Shown here one piece after another: positions 44,382-56,889 of a stretch of DNA of 64,000 bases. Under the pieces are notes generated by a model. It made no database searches and was not told the DNA's origin. It was given only the letters and a program-made list of their open reading frames with translations. The stretch spans positions 1,864,001-1,928,000 of the forward strand of contig JAQFVV010000181.1 of NCBI GenBank assembly GCA_028023455.1. Direction: 5' to 3'. Positions within the stretch are counted from its first letter, which is position 1. Each line of letters opens with the position of its first letter. The stretch is from Epiperipatus broadwayi. Its lineage: Eukaryota > Onychophora > Udeonychophora > Euonychophora > Peripatidae. The position numbers and the translations under genes are program-made.

Positions 44382-45826
44382 ATATATATATTTACAAATA
44401 CTGAATATCTATAACAGGGGTCAGCAAACTAGGACACGTGTGCCAAGTGTGGCAAGCAAAATGATTATCAATGGCATTCTGAATTGAAATAGAAAAAAAT
44501 TATATTTTAATTAGTGTATACATTTGCACCATCACCTACATTTTGCATATGCAATTCACATGTAAATGGAAACCATGATTCAGTTTAATTTACTAATTAT
44601 TTTGTACAATAAACATTCACTCAATCTTTGCTATTTTCAGAAAAGATGAGTTAAGTGGGATAGAAATAATCCCCCCCCCCCCAGGAAGAATTAATTTTTG
44701 CCTGGATTTTTAATTTTTTTTTGATAACTAATTGAACTTTGATACTTATGTATGCTACTGCGTGTTTAGAGTAAATTTATATTCAGGCAAAATATTATAG
44801 CGATTAATTTATTTGAAAAACTTCTATTGGTAACTATTTAGTTATTACATTTTAAATTTTGGCACGTTCCCTTGAAAAGTTTATAATTAGTGATAGTCAG
44901 GTTAACACATGAATGAAGTGCGCAAATACATGAAAGTTCATAATATCATTCGGATCTCAAAAAAGTTTAAAATCATTGTTGTCGTTTTTATTTTAAATGT
45001 CTATTGTGTAATTAAAACAAATTTCTCATAGAAAAAAATTCCAAATGTCCATAGTTTTAAAGAAAAGAAGAATAAAGGAAAATCTTCCAATTTCAAGTTG
45101 ATTTTTTATATCATAAAAATGAATTTCTTTAAAACATTTTAATGAATGCTAGAAAAATAGTTCTTTTATTTTGTTAGAATTCATGAATCAGTTCTTAAAA
45201 TTAAATCACTGAAAGTTAAAGGTGTTTTTCCTATTCTGAATTATTATATATTAATCAATAATTTTGTAAACAATATGCATTTTTTAAAATACTAACAGGA
45301 TGAATTTTTTTAATGCCAAGGAAAATTTTAAACATGTCTTTCAAATGCAATATAATTTAACAAAACTTACTTTTCATATATAATTCTATATATTTTAAAA
45401 TATTTAATAACTAATAATATAAGATCCGGTTACATTGGGCTTCAAAAGTATATAATAAACAATTTTGAACCCCATTATAACCAGACCATTTTTTAAATTA
45501 TATATAATAAGACTGGTAGAATCATGTCAGCATGCTGAATAGCATTGTAACAGATTCAGCACAACAGCTCTAAAAGGTTGCCAATTCCTAAATCTACAAT
45601 AAACCGCAGAAATATTTTTAGTTAATTTCTTAATCTTCTTCAACTGAATTTAAATGATTTTCAATTGAAGAAGGCTACGAAATTAAATGAAAGGACTTTT
45701 GTAGTTTATTATAATGTACATTAGCACTGTTATAATTCAGTATTTTTATTATAATTTTATTACAATAATTAATATATAATGAACATTTTATCTTTATTTA
45801 TAAATACTAATTAAATACTGCCTAAC
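44382..45826. other. AT-rich intergenic with a C homopolymer
   Basis: A run of twelve C's is at about 44671-44682. Otherwise no coding or repeat feature is recognised. Confidence 0.5.
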
Positions 45827-46071
45827 GCTGTACTAGTAATAATAAATAAAATAAAAATTCATATCCAAAAAAAACTAAATTTTTATTCTTCCATAGCCAT
45901 GGTTTCATCTCTCTATTAATAAATACTTTTTTTTGAAAACGTATATTTATTAATAGATGAAGCCATGTTGTGGAAGAATTTTAGTAATGTTTATTTTTTT
46001 GGCTACTATTCTTATGTTATACAAATTTTTATTTTATTTATAAATACATATATAGTAATAATAAATACAGC
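45827..46071. mobile_element. Hairpin MITE
   Basis: The arms 45827-45934 and 45945-46071 are imperfect inverted copies. They include ATTCTTCCATAGCCATGGTT with its complement and AATAAATAAAATAAAAATT with its complement. No clear target-site duplication was found. Confidence 0.6.
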
Positions 46072-46849
46072 ACTTTCCATGTATTGCTAAAATTATTATA
46101 CTGCTCTTATTTTTTTAGAAAAGCAGAAAATATAAAATAACATTTACATTTGCAATTTTATAACTTAAAGAGATGGACAATCAAAACCATTAATAAGAAT
46201 TAAATTTTGATTCAATGTAAACAAAGCCTCATTCAATACAATTAATATTTTTATGATTAGATTATAATACGCAATATCAATAAATACAATTCCAATGTAT
46301 AAGAACCAAAAATAGCTTTATTCCAAGTGTTGACAATATTATTAAGCAATTCTTACTTATTAAAAAGTAAAAAATAACCATATACACTTGCTATCTCAGA
46401 ACTTATAGATAGGCCTACAAGTAATATTAACAAGGATTAACTTTAAATCCATACCAGTTGTAAGCAAAGTCTTCTTCAATTTTGCTAATAAATATCACAA
46501 CGGTAAAGTCATTTTCCCCCATTTTAACATTCTTAATATCAAAAATAACTCAAATATGTAATATTAATAAATACAGTAATATATGTATTGATACTACAAA
46601 TGAAAGTAGTCATTTTATACTACACTGATTTTATAAAAAATATAAGCAGTATAATGATTTTGACAGCATACAGAAAAAATCGAGTTTCTTAAATATTGAT
46701 TATTTTATAACAAAAAGTCAAATGTATGGTGTTGTATTTGCTGTAACATCTAATTTAGTATTTTCTTTTGTTGGAATTTCTCATTATATCAATGATAGGC
46801 TAATGTGTTAAAACTCATTTTGCACAATGGTACTAGTGCTCATTTTATT

Positions 46850-47230
46850 GGTGCATATGTTTCAACTTTAAGATTCAGATAATTCAGAGAAGGAAATCTT
46901 TAATTCCTTGTTGGATAGCATTATTACAGAAATATCAATAAGTTTTTCTTCTTGGAGATTTTAATGCATGTGTTGGTATAAATAGGAGCCTTTAACCAAA
47001 ACTTAATGGCAATAATTGAATTGGTGCTGTAAATTCAAATGCTTTGTTATTATTGAATTTTTTCCCAACACAGATTACCACAAAATAATTTTTGATGAAA
47101 AATCACTGTAAAGGAATAGGAAAGCATCCACATAAAGTCAGAATATAAGATAACATTATACATGCATTTACAAGTACATATTGTTGGGCAGATCATAGAT
47201 AAATAAACTGCAAGATTAAAATAATATTGC
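46850..47230 (+). pseudogene. LINE endonuclease remnant
   Basis: Frame-shifted translation gives a degenerate FLLGDFNA-type block (ctt gga gat ttt aat gca, about 46952-46970) followed by CVGINRS. Next come IGAVNSNALLLLNFF, then an F(L)MKNH..GIGKHPHK and a WADHR-like end. The order matches the central and C-terminal parts of an APE-type LINE endonuclease. It has many stops. It is related to the fragment at 56890-57800. Confidence 0.65.
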
Positions 47231-47752
47231 TTAAAAAATAGTCATTGTTTTAGTCATACTCAGAAAAAAAAATTGATTTTCATTCTTTAGAAGAATCTAT
47301 TATATACATTAAATATCAATGGATTTTAATCACTGAAGTTATTAATTTGGATCTTTAGGATCATCATATTACTGAGACAAGCAATGGTCTTAAAGTGTTA
47401 TGGATATAAGTAAATCCATGTTGAGTTCATTACAAAGTAGAATCGCACGACTTTTTCTGACAATGATATTATTAATGATTTGATTTAAAAACTCAGTCCC
47501 ATAACCATTAATGTAATCTCTCGAGCATAGTATAAATAAAATGGTATTAATAGTGTAATGTTTATCTTCTCGTGTAAATTTTAAAGACTCATCACAATGT
47601 AGATTGATTTGAATATAAATAAACAAAACATTCACGGTTTAGTGTAGAAATAATTCTGCGAACTCGAGAAACTAAAGACCTATGGATCACAGCTAAACTC
47701 TTATTTACGGCGTTCAAATATTATTTCCCAAATGCAAACCATTTAGATTATC

Positions 47753-47791
47753 TTATAAGTACCGTGCGCTAACCAATTGCGCCATTGGGGC
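47753..47791 (-). pseudogene. 5' half of tRNA-Ile(UAU), retro-inserted
   Basis: The minus strand reads GCCCCAA, TG, a D-arm GCGC-AATTGGTTA-GCGC, CGGTA and the loop CTTATAA, then stops after three further bases. It is preceded by ATGAG, as in the copy at 6708. An 11-bp duplication CCATTTAGATT lies at 47739-47749 and 47797-47807. There is no A tail. This copy is closer to a functional tRNA-Ile(UAU) 5' half than the one at 6.7 kb, so it may be younger. Confidence 0.87.
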
Positions 47792-47807
47792 CTCATCCAT
47801 TTAGATT

Positions 47808-49870
47808 CAAATATTGTTGATAGTCTTAAAATCTTAATATGACTATCATATTTTAGGTACAGCATAAAAATTCTAAATATTTGAATAAAAAAACTCATTA
47901 ATTAATGTACAATAAAATATTAAACTATATAAATATTATTCAGAAAGGTGATTTGATTTTTCAGTCATTTAATGGATATTAAGCAGAATACAGTATTGTG
48001 CAATAAAGCCTAATACAGTATATGTATTGTGTTAAATTTAACGTTCTGGTTCATTATTTAAATGTTTACTATACTTAAATAAGAAATTATACCAACATAC
48101 ATAATTTCCTTTTCAAATAGTTTAGCTAAATTAATATAATTTAATGAAAGCTGGGACTAAATCGATTAAATAATAATCAATAATAATACATTTAGGATTT
48201 CTATAGCGGTAATCATTTATTTACATTTATAAAACTGAATAAATGATTTTTTTAAATAAAAATAAAAATTACATTTCTTCAAAAATCATTAATTTTTACT
48301 TACCGATACTATTAAAAATATTCTTGAGTTTTAATTAAAACTGTCAATGCTCTTTTTTATTATTAGAAAGGAAAAATTATATTTAAATTTTCGAACTTAC
48401 CCCCGTTAATGTAATAGCCAATGAAAAATATACTCTTGAACCCTAGCTTAATTAATTTTAAAAAGTTATTTATCTTTAAATAACACATGAATGGAAGACT
48501 TTTAAAATCTAAAATACTTCTTAATATTTTTAAATAATTTTTAAAATAAGTTTTATTCATTATAATTTTCTTCAAAATTTTAATATTTTTGAATTAGAAG
48601 AATTTAAATTTTTTAGAGGGCGCTATAAATTCAATCTTTCTGAAATCGTTCAAAAAGTGTAACTGTAAACGTACGTATTTAATCATATTTATTTAAATAA
48701 AGGTATAGCAAACAAAAATTTCCTTAGGCTGCGTAGACGTGACACTAACAGTTATTTTTTTTCTATTTCTTGACTGTCATAATTTGCTATCGCGTTAATT
48801 TAATTTTTTTAATGTGCAAATCCCAACCTAATCATGTGTATTAATTATTAATAATTGCTTTATGAGTACGAAAGTTAAAGCAATTATTAAAATGTTCGAA
48901 TAAAATATTCGGTTGAGTGATGGGAGACTAATCGTATGTTTTAGTATGGGGAAATCGAGTCGCATTGTTTATTGCAATGATGGACTAGAATCTAGCTCAA
49001 GATTCTCTTCCCAGTTCCGATGTTTATGACTTTCAGACAATAAGTTATTAATATATAATTGAAAATGTTAGGCCACTAAGCAATGAGAGAGTCCAGTGTT
49101 TATAAACACTATCAGTTTTTCTTTGTCTATTGACAAAATCGCTTTCTAAATACTGAAAAGCAAACAGTATATTGTAAATTACTCGAACCTTTATTATTGG
49201 TTTTTAAACTTTTGGGGTAATTTTTAAAGAATTAAACAAACGTAATTGCAGTGTATACTATGCATTTTTAAAAATATTACATATTAGTGGTTCAAGGTCT
49301 AGCGAATTGCAAACATTTGAAATGAATCACAAAAACTTGTACCAGAACAATATTCATCCATAGAACAGGCAGAGCATGAAGCATCTAGTGTATTATGACC
49401 ATCCCCAATCTTTGAGCATCTCTTGAGGTTTTCATTTTCAGTAGAATCCTGTATTTTAAAAACATTTGACCTACCTTTAATGATGTAAATTTTGTTGTAC
49501 TAATTCATAATAGATTTGGAATAACATTAATATGCTCACAGAATCCTATCTTCTGACTAGATGCTATCTTCATTAATTAGTGCATTGTCCAGAATATGAG
49601 TGCTTTGTTGCTTGGGAGTTCATAAAAAAGCATTATAATCTATTTGACAAATAAAATGAATTTGCTTCCGTAGAAATAGTTCAATGTAATTTCTCTAAAA
49701 CAAAAATTAAGAATGTTTCTAATGGTGAAATACTGATCCACCACTAGCTACTATTGTTCTAATTGACGAATGAAAACTTTGTAATTCTTTTAAATTTACC
49801 ATGAATTAATCCCAAATTTAACCTATTATAATTGTAATTATATGGTAGCCTATTCCCATTATTTAATATT
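47808..49870. other. AT-rich intergenic, nothing recognised
   Basis: A slightly less AT-rich part at 48600-49100 holds no ORF or RNA gene that I can identify. Confidence 0.5.
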
Positions 49871-49874
49871 TATT

Positions 49875-50115
49875 GTTAGTATGTAACACAACATTTCGAG
49901 TGATATTCTTTTTTCTTGAAATGTTGCTGGCCTTAGAAGTGACAGTACTAGCATGGAATCAAATCAAGGATTTAAGATTCATAAATATAATACCTGAAGA
50001 AGAGACGAATATAATACTTTTCGAAACACCATTGGATACTAACCTGTGTGTTATTAGTAGTACTTGAATATCTTTGAAAAATTTAAATAAAGTTTAAATT
50101 TTTCTAAAGATGAAA
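49875..50115. mobile_element. PLE pseudo-LTR fragment, inverted join
   Basis: The left half is minus-oriented (AATGTTGCTGGCC, GTGACAGTACTAGCATGG). It joins near 49990 to plus-oriented CCTGAAGAAGAGACGAATAT, then TTTTCGAAACACC and a tail AAATAAAGTTTAAATTTTTC. The central tRNA-like part is mostly deleted. Confidence 0.65.
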
Positions 50116-52261
50116 TAGTTAGACTTATAATTATAATCAATATTTACATCGAGATGTATAAATAATCATTAATTTAATACATTTTAAGTGAAACTATTTC
50201 TAGTAGTTTAGGCTATCTATATGATGAGAAAATGTTATCAGTTGTGCATAGATTCTCCACAGAAGTATGTGTATATTTGGATTGTTCAGGAGAATGGACT
50301 GGCTTTAACTTTAAACAACTTTTGATAAAAGAAAAATGACTTCTTAGTACATAACCTGTACTAATTATTGGTTTTAATAGAATAAAAAAGGACATGGAAA
50401 GACGGTTTAAAGAAATAAAGTGATTCTGTAATGTTTTAAAATATTAAAATTATATCAAAATGCAAAGTGAAAAATAATTAAAAATATCAAATTATTAACT
50501 TGAATCAATTAGAATAATTGAATGTACAAATCAATGTTAAAAGTATAGAAAATTTTATAAAGTAATTGAATTTAATTGTTAAGTCTGAGAAATGTAAAAA
50601 GTTATATATATTTACTTTATATAAATTTAAATGAATGTAAAGAGAAAGAAAGAAAAAATAAATAATTTTGTTAATTAAGAGGGTGTCGGTTGATGTGACT
50701 TATAGAAAAGTGTTATAAATTGATGTTTTTAAAAACAAATAAAAGTTGGTTGTTAATTCTAAAAGTAATAATGTATATCTGCCCTAATAGAGACCTGATA
50801 TAGCAGTAAAATCATTCAGCAACAAGGGAGAAAGAGGTAGATCAAGCTAGGAAGAATGATTTGCTTATATTTACCACTTGAACTGTGCATCAATTTTATG
50901 GCCATGTGATGATTTTTTGGCACTTTGAAATTTTTAGATGAAATTGAATTAGTCCCTGTAAAACAACGTCAATGATTTTTCCCCCAAATATGCATAACTG
51001 GACGTGCAAAGAAATATTCTAAAAATACAGAAAAAAATTTAACACAATAGAAGAAATTCCTTAAATGCAAGTAAAGTTTCTTAAAATAAAATCAACAGTC
51101 AAATCTTTAAAAAAATTCATAGTAAATAAGTGAAATAATTTTAATTGAAAAAAGGTAAAATTACTTAAATTTAAATGTATATATTAGAAAAAATTTATTT
51201 GTATAACTTTAGGTGAAAATATTTATTTCTGGAAGTCCGAAAATATTGAAACCTATTGTAATTTTATTTTGATTTAAAATAATTATATATTTGACTGAAA
51301 GTTAATATTTAAACTTTGTATAGATACTCAAAAAGGTTTCTTTTTTAAAAAAAAGCATTTGTCTTTTAGAACCTATCATCCCCCATTTCTATATTTTTAT
51401 GCACCCTCATACCGTATAATAGTTCAATTTTGAGTTTAAGAAAAAAAAATTGCAATGCATTAAATTGGTATACTAAAAAAGACCCATTTAAAATCCTTGT
51501 TAATTATAGAGACATGGATTGATAATGGGGATCCTCTTGAATCACATATGAATATATGATTATAGATTATATTTTAATTCTTATATTGTTATGAGTTTTA
51601 TTTTCATTAAATTAATTTTAAGGTTAGAGGGATTTTTCCATACATTTTATATGTCTGTACATTATATATGTGGATTTATCTGATTACTATTATTTTAAGA
51701 AGTATACTTTGTTTCAGTTGTGGTTGTAAATAAAAAAGGATTCTTGTTACCAGGATAAAGTTTATAATTTATCAATTTGTCTGTTAATCCAGTTAGTGGT
51801 CCACTAATGATAAAATTATGTTAGACCATTAAATAATAAATAATTATTACTACTCAAATTCCATAAAGATGATAATTAAATAGAGATGTAGTATATTGAG
51901 CATGGTTAATCTGAAGGGTACTTCAACTTTTATTCAATCATCATCATTTTAGTTTTAAATAAGAAAACTAAATAATTTTGATAGTATTAATTTTTACAAA
52001 GAAATTTGTTTCTAAATCGATAACACATGACCTATATTTTACTTAATAATTGTCTGTATACCACTGTTAATGAAATTTTAAAATAAATTCTATAAAAAAA
52101 ATTAATTTAAAAAATCAGGTGAAGATGCAATTTTAGTAAGATGAAATGATCTACATTAATTTATATTCATATATAATGCTAGCAATAACTATTCAAAATA
52201 AAATTTGTTAGTAAAAATAAATCATGTTAATTTGAAAATCATTATTAATATAGACTTATCG
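50116..52261. other. AT-rich intergenic, nothing recognised
   Basis: No coding or repeat structure could be supported. Confidence 0.5.
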
Positions 52262-52359
52262 CCCATCATTCTTGTCATAAATCAAGAAAGGTTGAAACAA
52301 AGTAGATTCACCCATCATTCTTGTCATAAATCAAGAAAGGTTGAAACAAAGTAGATTTA
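52262..52359. repeat. Perfect 49-bp tandem duplication
   Basis: CCCATCATTCTTGTCATAAA and the following 29 bp are present twice in succession with essentially no difference, so the duplication is recent. Confidence 0.9.
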
Positions 52360-52469
52360 ATAGAAATTACATCTAATAAATAAATCTTAAATTTAGAATT
52401 TAATTATTCATGATTATTTTATACTCAATAACAATTTCTGTTGGATTTGTATTTCTTGTTTCCTTTTTG

Positions 52470-54290
52470 CATCTCTTTTTGTTGTCTGTTAATGTTGTCT
52501 TGTTGACAAATGACCATTCTTCATGAGAGTTCATTCTGTGGGAATCTTTTCATTTTCCAAATCACTGATTTCCAAACAAACTTACTCTTCTCTGTTCCAT
52601 AGTGATAGTATAACTCCATGTTTAGTGCTTCTGGTATAATTGAATGTATATGCCAAGTACTTGACAGTGTGGGTTGGTTTCCTATACATTGTTGTTTTTA
52701 CTTTACCCTCAGGAAGGCTTGTTGCAAGAACATCTAAGAATGCTAATTTTTGTTCTCATTCTGATTCCATTGTGAATTTAATTGAAGGAGACATTGATAA
52801 TATGCATTCAGAATGACTAATTGTGCCTTAATATGTGGCCGTACCACAAATGTACCATCAACATAGGACAGCCATACTTTAGGCGGACATGGAGTAGTAT
52901 TTATAGCTGTAGTTTCAAGTTCTTCAATGTAAATATTGCTATGCAAGAATTGCAGTGATGATCCCCTGGCCATCTCTTGATTTCAGTGGAAGGGTTTGAG
53001 TTATATTGATAGTATGTTGTTGTACATAACATTAGGTAGAGTTCTTGTTTGTAGACTATTATCATCATATAACCTTTTATTTATAATAGACTATACCTCA
53101 TGACATGGTCATTTGTAAATAGACTTTCCATATTAAAGCTTATCAATATGTCAGTTCTTACCATTTTCATGTTCCTGATTCTACATAGGCTTAGAATTCC
53201 TGATGAAAGATTGTATCCTGTATGTTAATAGACTAAGAACTGTGAGAAGAAATCTCAACAATGTTGACATGGTGAATTTCTAGAACTAACAATAGGCCTT
53301 AATGGAACATTGTCTTTATGGATTTCAGGTAGTCCATGTAGGTGAGGAATCGCACTGAAACATAAAATTAATTTCCATTTTTTTAAATATGTGAACTACC
53401 TGTGATGCTTCTGGAGTAATTCTTGTAATTTTACGTCTGTACTTGGGATTGGATTTGATATTTTTTTATATTGGCCTGCTGTTAGAAGTCCTTGTGTTTT
53501 GTTATAATAGGTTTTATTCATTACAATTGTAGTGTTACCTTTTCCAGGAAGAAGAATGATTATATATGTATCCTGTTTCAGAAATTTAATAGCTTTCCTC
53601 TCATCACATGAAATGTTTGATTTCTGATTTTGATATTTCTCAAGTATCCTTTTAACTCGTCAGCATAATTCTGCTTCTTTTTATTTTTGGGTAACTTCCT
53701 CAGTGGCTGCCATTATATCCAATAATGGGGAAGTAGATAATGTGATGACTAAGTTCAAACTTTTTCGAGAACAGATTATTCAACATCAATAAGATGTTTA
53801 GAAATATGATTTTTCACTGACAAAGCTGATAGATCACTAGTTGCAGTACTTGACCATGTATATTTACAGCCTTCTGACATTTTTTTATCTTTTAATGCAA
53901 TTTACAATATCATCTTACTGTTTGACAAACTTTTGAGAAATCATCTGTAAGTTTAATTTTTAGAAAACAGTTCACATTTCTGATTGAGCACAAGGTTTAA
54001 TATTTGTAAAACCATTGAACATTCTCTCTTTCAATAAGGCTTCATTTGCTCTCTGAATAATTATCTCAACTCTCATAGAGGAAATAGAATGTTTTAATTG
54101 CATACCCTTAGGAATAATCCCTTCTGATTTGTATAAAAAAGTTAATTCTATTTTAGCCAGTTTTAGACATTTTTTATAATTTCTAAACTTCAACATAGCA
54201 TCAGGTCCATACTGTGTACTTATTACTTGCCTGAAGGTTTGTGATGATGGTGTATTAGATGGGATAATATGTTGGACTATTTCCATCATC
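52470..54290 (-). pseudogene. PLE copy P3
   Basis: Reading down the minus strand, the 105-codon N-terminal frame (53972-54289) contains KFRNYKKCLKLAKIELTFLY and QRANEALLKERMF. RT blocks follow: a degraded PADKG-type motif, then HGLPEIHKDNVPLRPIVSSR (about 53280-53345), the Penelope-type fingers motif. The palm box is YVDG (52855-52866), where the second catalytic Asp is replaced. After ~52480 the copy is cut within the connector (LTDNKKR). The endonuclease is missing. Many frameshifts are present. Confidence 0.83.
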
Positions 54291-54545
54291 TATCAGTAAA
54301 TATTAAATGTATAGAAAATTTTAAACCTTTTCAAATATAAACAACTTGATAGTAATAACACACAAATAGGCAACATAGATAAGTAATTACACAATGATTC
54401 GAGTAGCATTATTCACTCTTATTCCGATGTTGCTGGCCTGACCAGTGACAGTATTGCATAGAGGGTCAAACTTATTACTTTAGATTTTCGAATTTTAAGG
54501 CAAGTGCTCTAATCAACGGAGCTATTCTGTCAAAGCTACAGATAG
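54225..54545 (-). mobile_element. PLE pseudo-LTR between P4 and P3
   Basis: It follows the C-terminal remnant of P4 and precedes the ORF of P3 on the same strand, so P4 end, pseudo-LTR and P3 start are in transcriptional order. It has the tRNA-like segment, CACTGGTCAGGCCAGCAACA, the hairpin GAGT...ACTC, and the tail ending GGAAATAGTCCAACATATTA. Confidence 0.72.
54447..54531 (-). other. tRNA-like segment in PLE 3' end
   Basis: GACAG at the 5' end and CTGTC at the 3' end pair perfectly; the copy at 23043 has GGCAG/CTGTC, with G-U in place of A-U. The A-box-like part is TAGCTCCGTTGATTAGAGC. The B-box region is eroded. No assignable anticodon. Confidence 0.5.
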
Positions 54546-54559
54546 AAATTTCATATATT

Positions 54560-55795
54560 TATATATATGAATGTTGGTTCAAATCTTCCCGAGTCCTTCA
54601 ATTTTTTTTTTAATCCTTTTTTTTTTTATAAGACCAAGGCTAATTACAGGCTTGCATACATTGTGTATCATTTCACTGGATTGAATTATAGAATTACTTG
54701 CCCTTGTCATATGAGCAGCTTCCTTGAATTTTCTTCTTTGCAACTTTACCTCCAATATTTTTGTATTTTCCCAATTGAACATATGGTCTTTTAGTATATA
54801 CATTGTCTGCTATAGTGGACACATCTGTTTTTTCTCTTTCAACCATTAGTTTGTGTTCTTTTAATTGCTGTTCAAGAGGGTGATAGGTCTCCTCAATATA
54901 TTTCCTTCCACATTTGTAACATATTTCATAGACGGAGTTTTTGTTCTTCAACATTTCCAGTTTAGGCTTGGTAGAAGTTACAATTCCTCAAAGCATGATT
55001 TTGTTTTGGAAAGCTATTCTAATGTTATATTGACTGCAGATTTTCTTTAACTTGCCTGCCATTCCTGGAAAGTATGGATAAACCACAGTACCAATAATTG
55101 TTTTATTCTTTCCGTGCCTCTTTTTGTTGTCTATTAAAGGTTTTAGTGAAGATAGCTTGATGGGTAACCATTCTTCATGGGATATGAATCTTTTTATTTT
55201 CCAAATCATTGGTTTCTGAGAAAACTTCTTTTGCCATTTTCCATAGTGATAGTATTACTCCATGTTTAATGCTTCTGGTGTGATTGCATGTATATGCCAA
55301 GTATGTGGCAATGTGTGTTAGTTTTCTATACACTGTTGTTTTTACTTTGCCCCGAGGAAGTCTTGTCACAAGAACATCTAAGAATACCAATTTTTGGTTT
55401 CCTTCTCATTTCATTGTGAATTTAATTGGACATATGTTGTTGATATTTATTCAGAGTGAATGTAATTGTGCTTCACCATGTGGCCAAACCATGGATGTAT
55501 CATCAACATAGTGAAGCCACAATTTAGGTGAACGTGGAATAGTATTTATGGCTGTGGTTTCAAGTTCCCTGTAAATGTTGCTAAGCAAGGGTGGCAGTTG
55601 TGATCTTATGACCATCCCTTGATTTTGTTGGAAAAATTCAGTTATATTGAAAGTACATTGGTGTTTTACACATAATATTGATATACCAAAAGTTAGAATT
55701 GTTCTAGTTTGTAGACTATAATCATATAACTTTTCCTTATAATGGTAATGCCTCATCATATTATTCATTTATGAATAGACTTTCCATGCCAAAGC
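54560..55795 (-). pseudogene. PLE copy P4: RT palm and GIY-YIG endonuclease
   Basis: On the minus strand the palm region contains TILTFGISILCVKHQCTFN, FFQQNQGMV and HYVDDTSMVWPHGEAQL (YVDD at 55499-55510). The connector 55175-55390 has PRGKVKTTVYRKLTHIATYL. The GIY-YIG part (54694-54954) has VYEICYKCGRKYIEETYHPL and EQQLKEHK. The YIG glycine is replaced by Glu, and the CxxC pair before it is kept. Then follow DVSTIADNVYTK and a frameshifted FNWENTKILE. It is broken by at least four frameshifts. Confidence 0.85.
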
Positions 55796-55799
55796 TTAC

Positions 55800-56720
55800 C
55801 ACTATGTCAGGAATGCTGCCAAGCCTGCCAATTTATGTGTTCCTGTGGACCTCAAAGTGGGATTAGTGTAGCCTCGTATCTCAAGCGTCTTAATGATCAT
55901 GCAGTAGTTGAGCTGTATCTCGTCTCTGCACTTATATATCATGGTATCTAACTTCTTGTTTTTCATCTCCCACAACCTATTTAACATCAACTTCGTGTGT
56001 TCTTGGATGTCATTCTGAATATTCATAATTATGTTCTCCAGTGCAGCAATAAACACATCATCTACATAGCGTGTGTATAATATTCTAAGCTCTGCGGTGT
56101 GATATTTAAGTAGAATTTGTTTCTCATAACAGCTAAGAAAAATGCTGGAAATAATTCCACTCATTGGCATGCCCATAGGCCATCCATCTTTCATGCGGAG
56201 CTACCTGCCATCGAATACCACCATAATATTATCATCGAGCTATGTTAGAAATTCCTTGATGAAATTAATATGTGTCCGTGGATAATTGTTATCTATTAAT
56301 TCAGTTGAGCCATAGAGTTCTGTGATGTCCAATGATACTATTTTGAAACTCAGTTCCAAAGCTCCATTCCTAATTTTCTCTGCAAACTCATATGAGAATT
56401 TGATCGTGTATAAGTGTCAAAACCCATGCTCTCGATAAGCCATTGGTTTACCAATTTACTATATTGAAGTAGTGTATCCCTCCAAAATCCAACATGAGCC
56501 TCAGAGGCACATTTAGTATATGCAGTTTTATATTAGCAAACATTCTCAGGAGTGTTGAGGCAGAGGGGTAAATATAATAGTTTTCTGACTTGGAAAAAGC
56601 CTTATTGCAGTGAATTCGCAATATTGAATAAATTTTTCTCTATTCAGTTTGTTATTAAAACATGCTACTGTTTCAAATTTCAGTTGTCAATTTGGAAATT
56701 AGTTTTCCCTATCCTATTAG
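55800..56720 (-). pseudogene. PLE RT of a second lineage
   Basis: A 130-codon frame (55802-56194) reads GWPMGMPMSGIISSIFLSCY and then LYTRYVDDVFIAALEN, the RT motif with QG/MP..S and the palm YVDD. Upstream on the same strand is a block with ELSFKIVSLDITELYGSTEL (about 56290-56350), and around 56560-56690 a block with KFETVACFNNKLNREKF. It differs clearly in sequence from P1-P5 and has no matching pseudo-LTR in the window. No endonuclease part is seen before the junction with P4 at about 55798. Confidence 0.75.
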
Positions 56721-56889
56721 AATGAATCTGTTTCCCTTGTCTTCTTTCAAGCAGGTGATTTTGTTGTCCACTAGAAACTTTATTAATTGACCCACATCAT
56801 GTTGTTTTTACAATAAGCATAATGAATTTATCTCATTGGGGTTTGTCTGTCAATCCTGCCTCCATGTTTGCCATTAATTCTATCATAGG

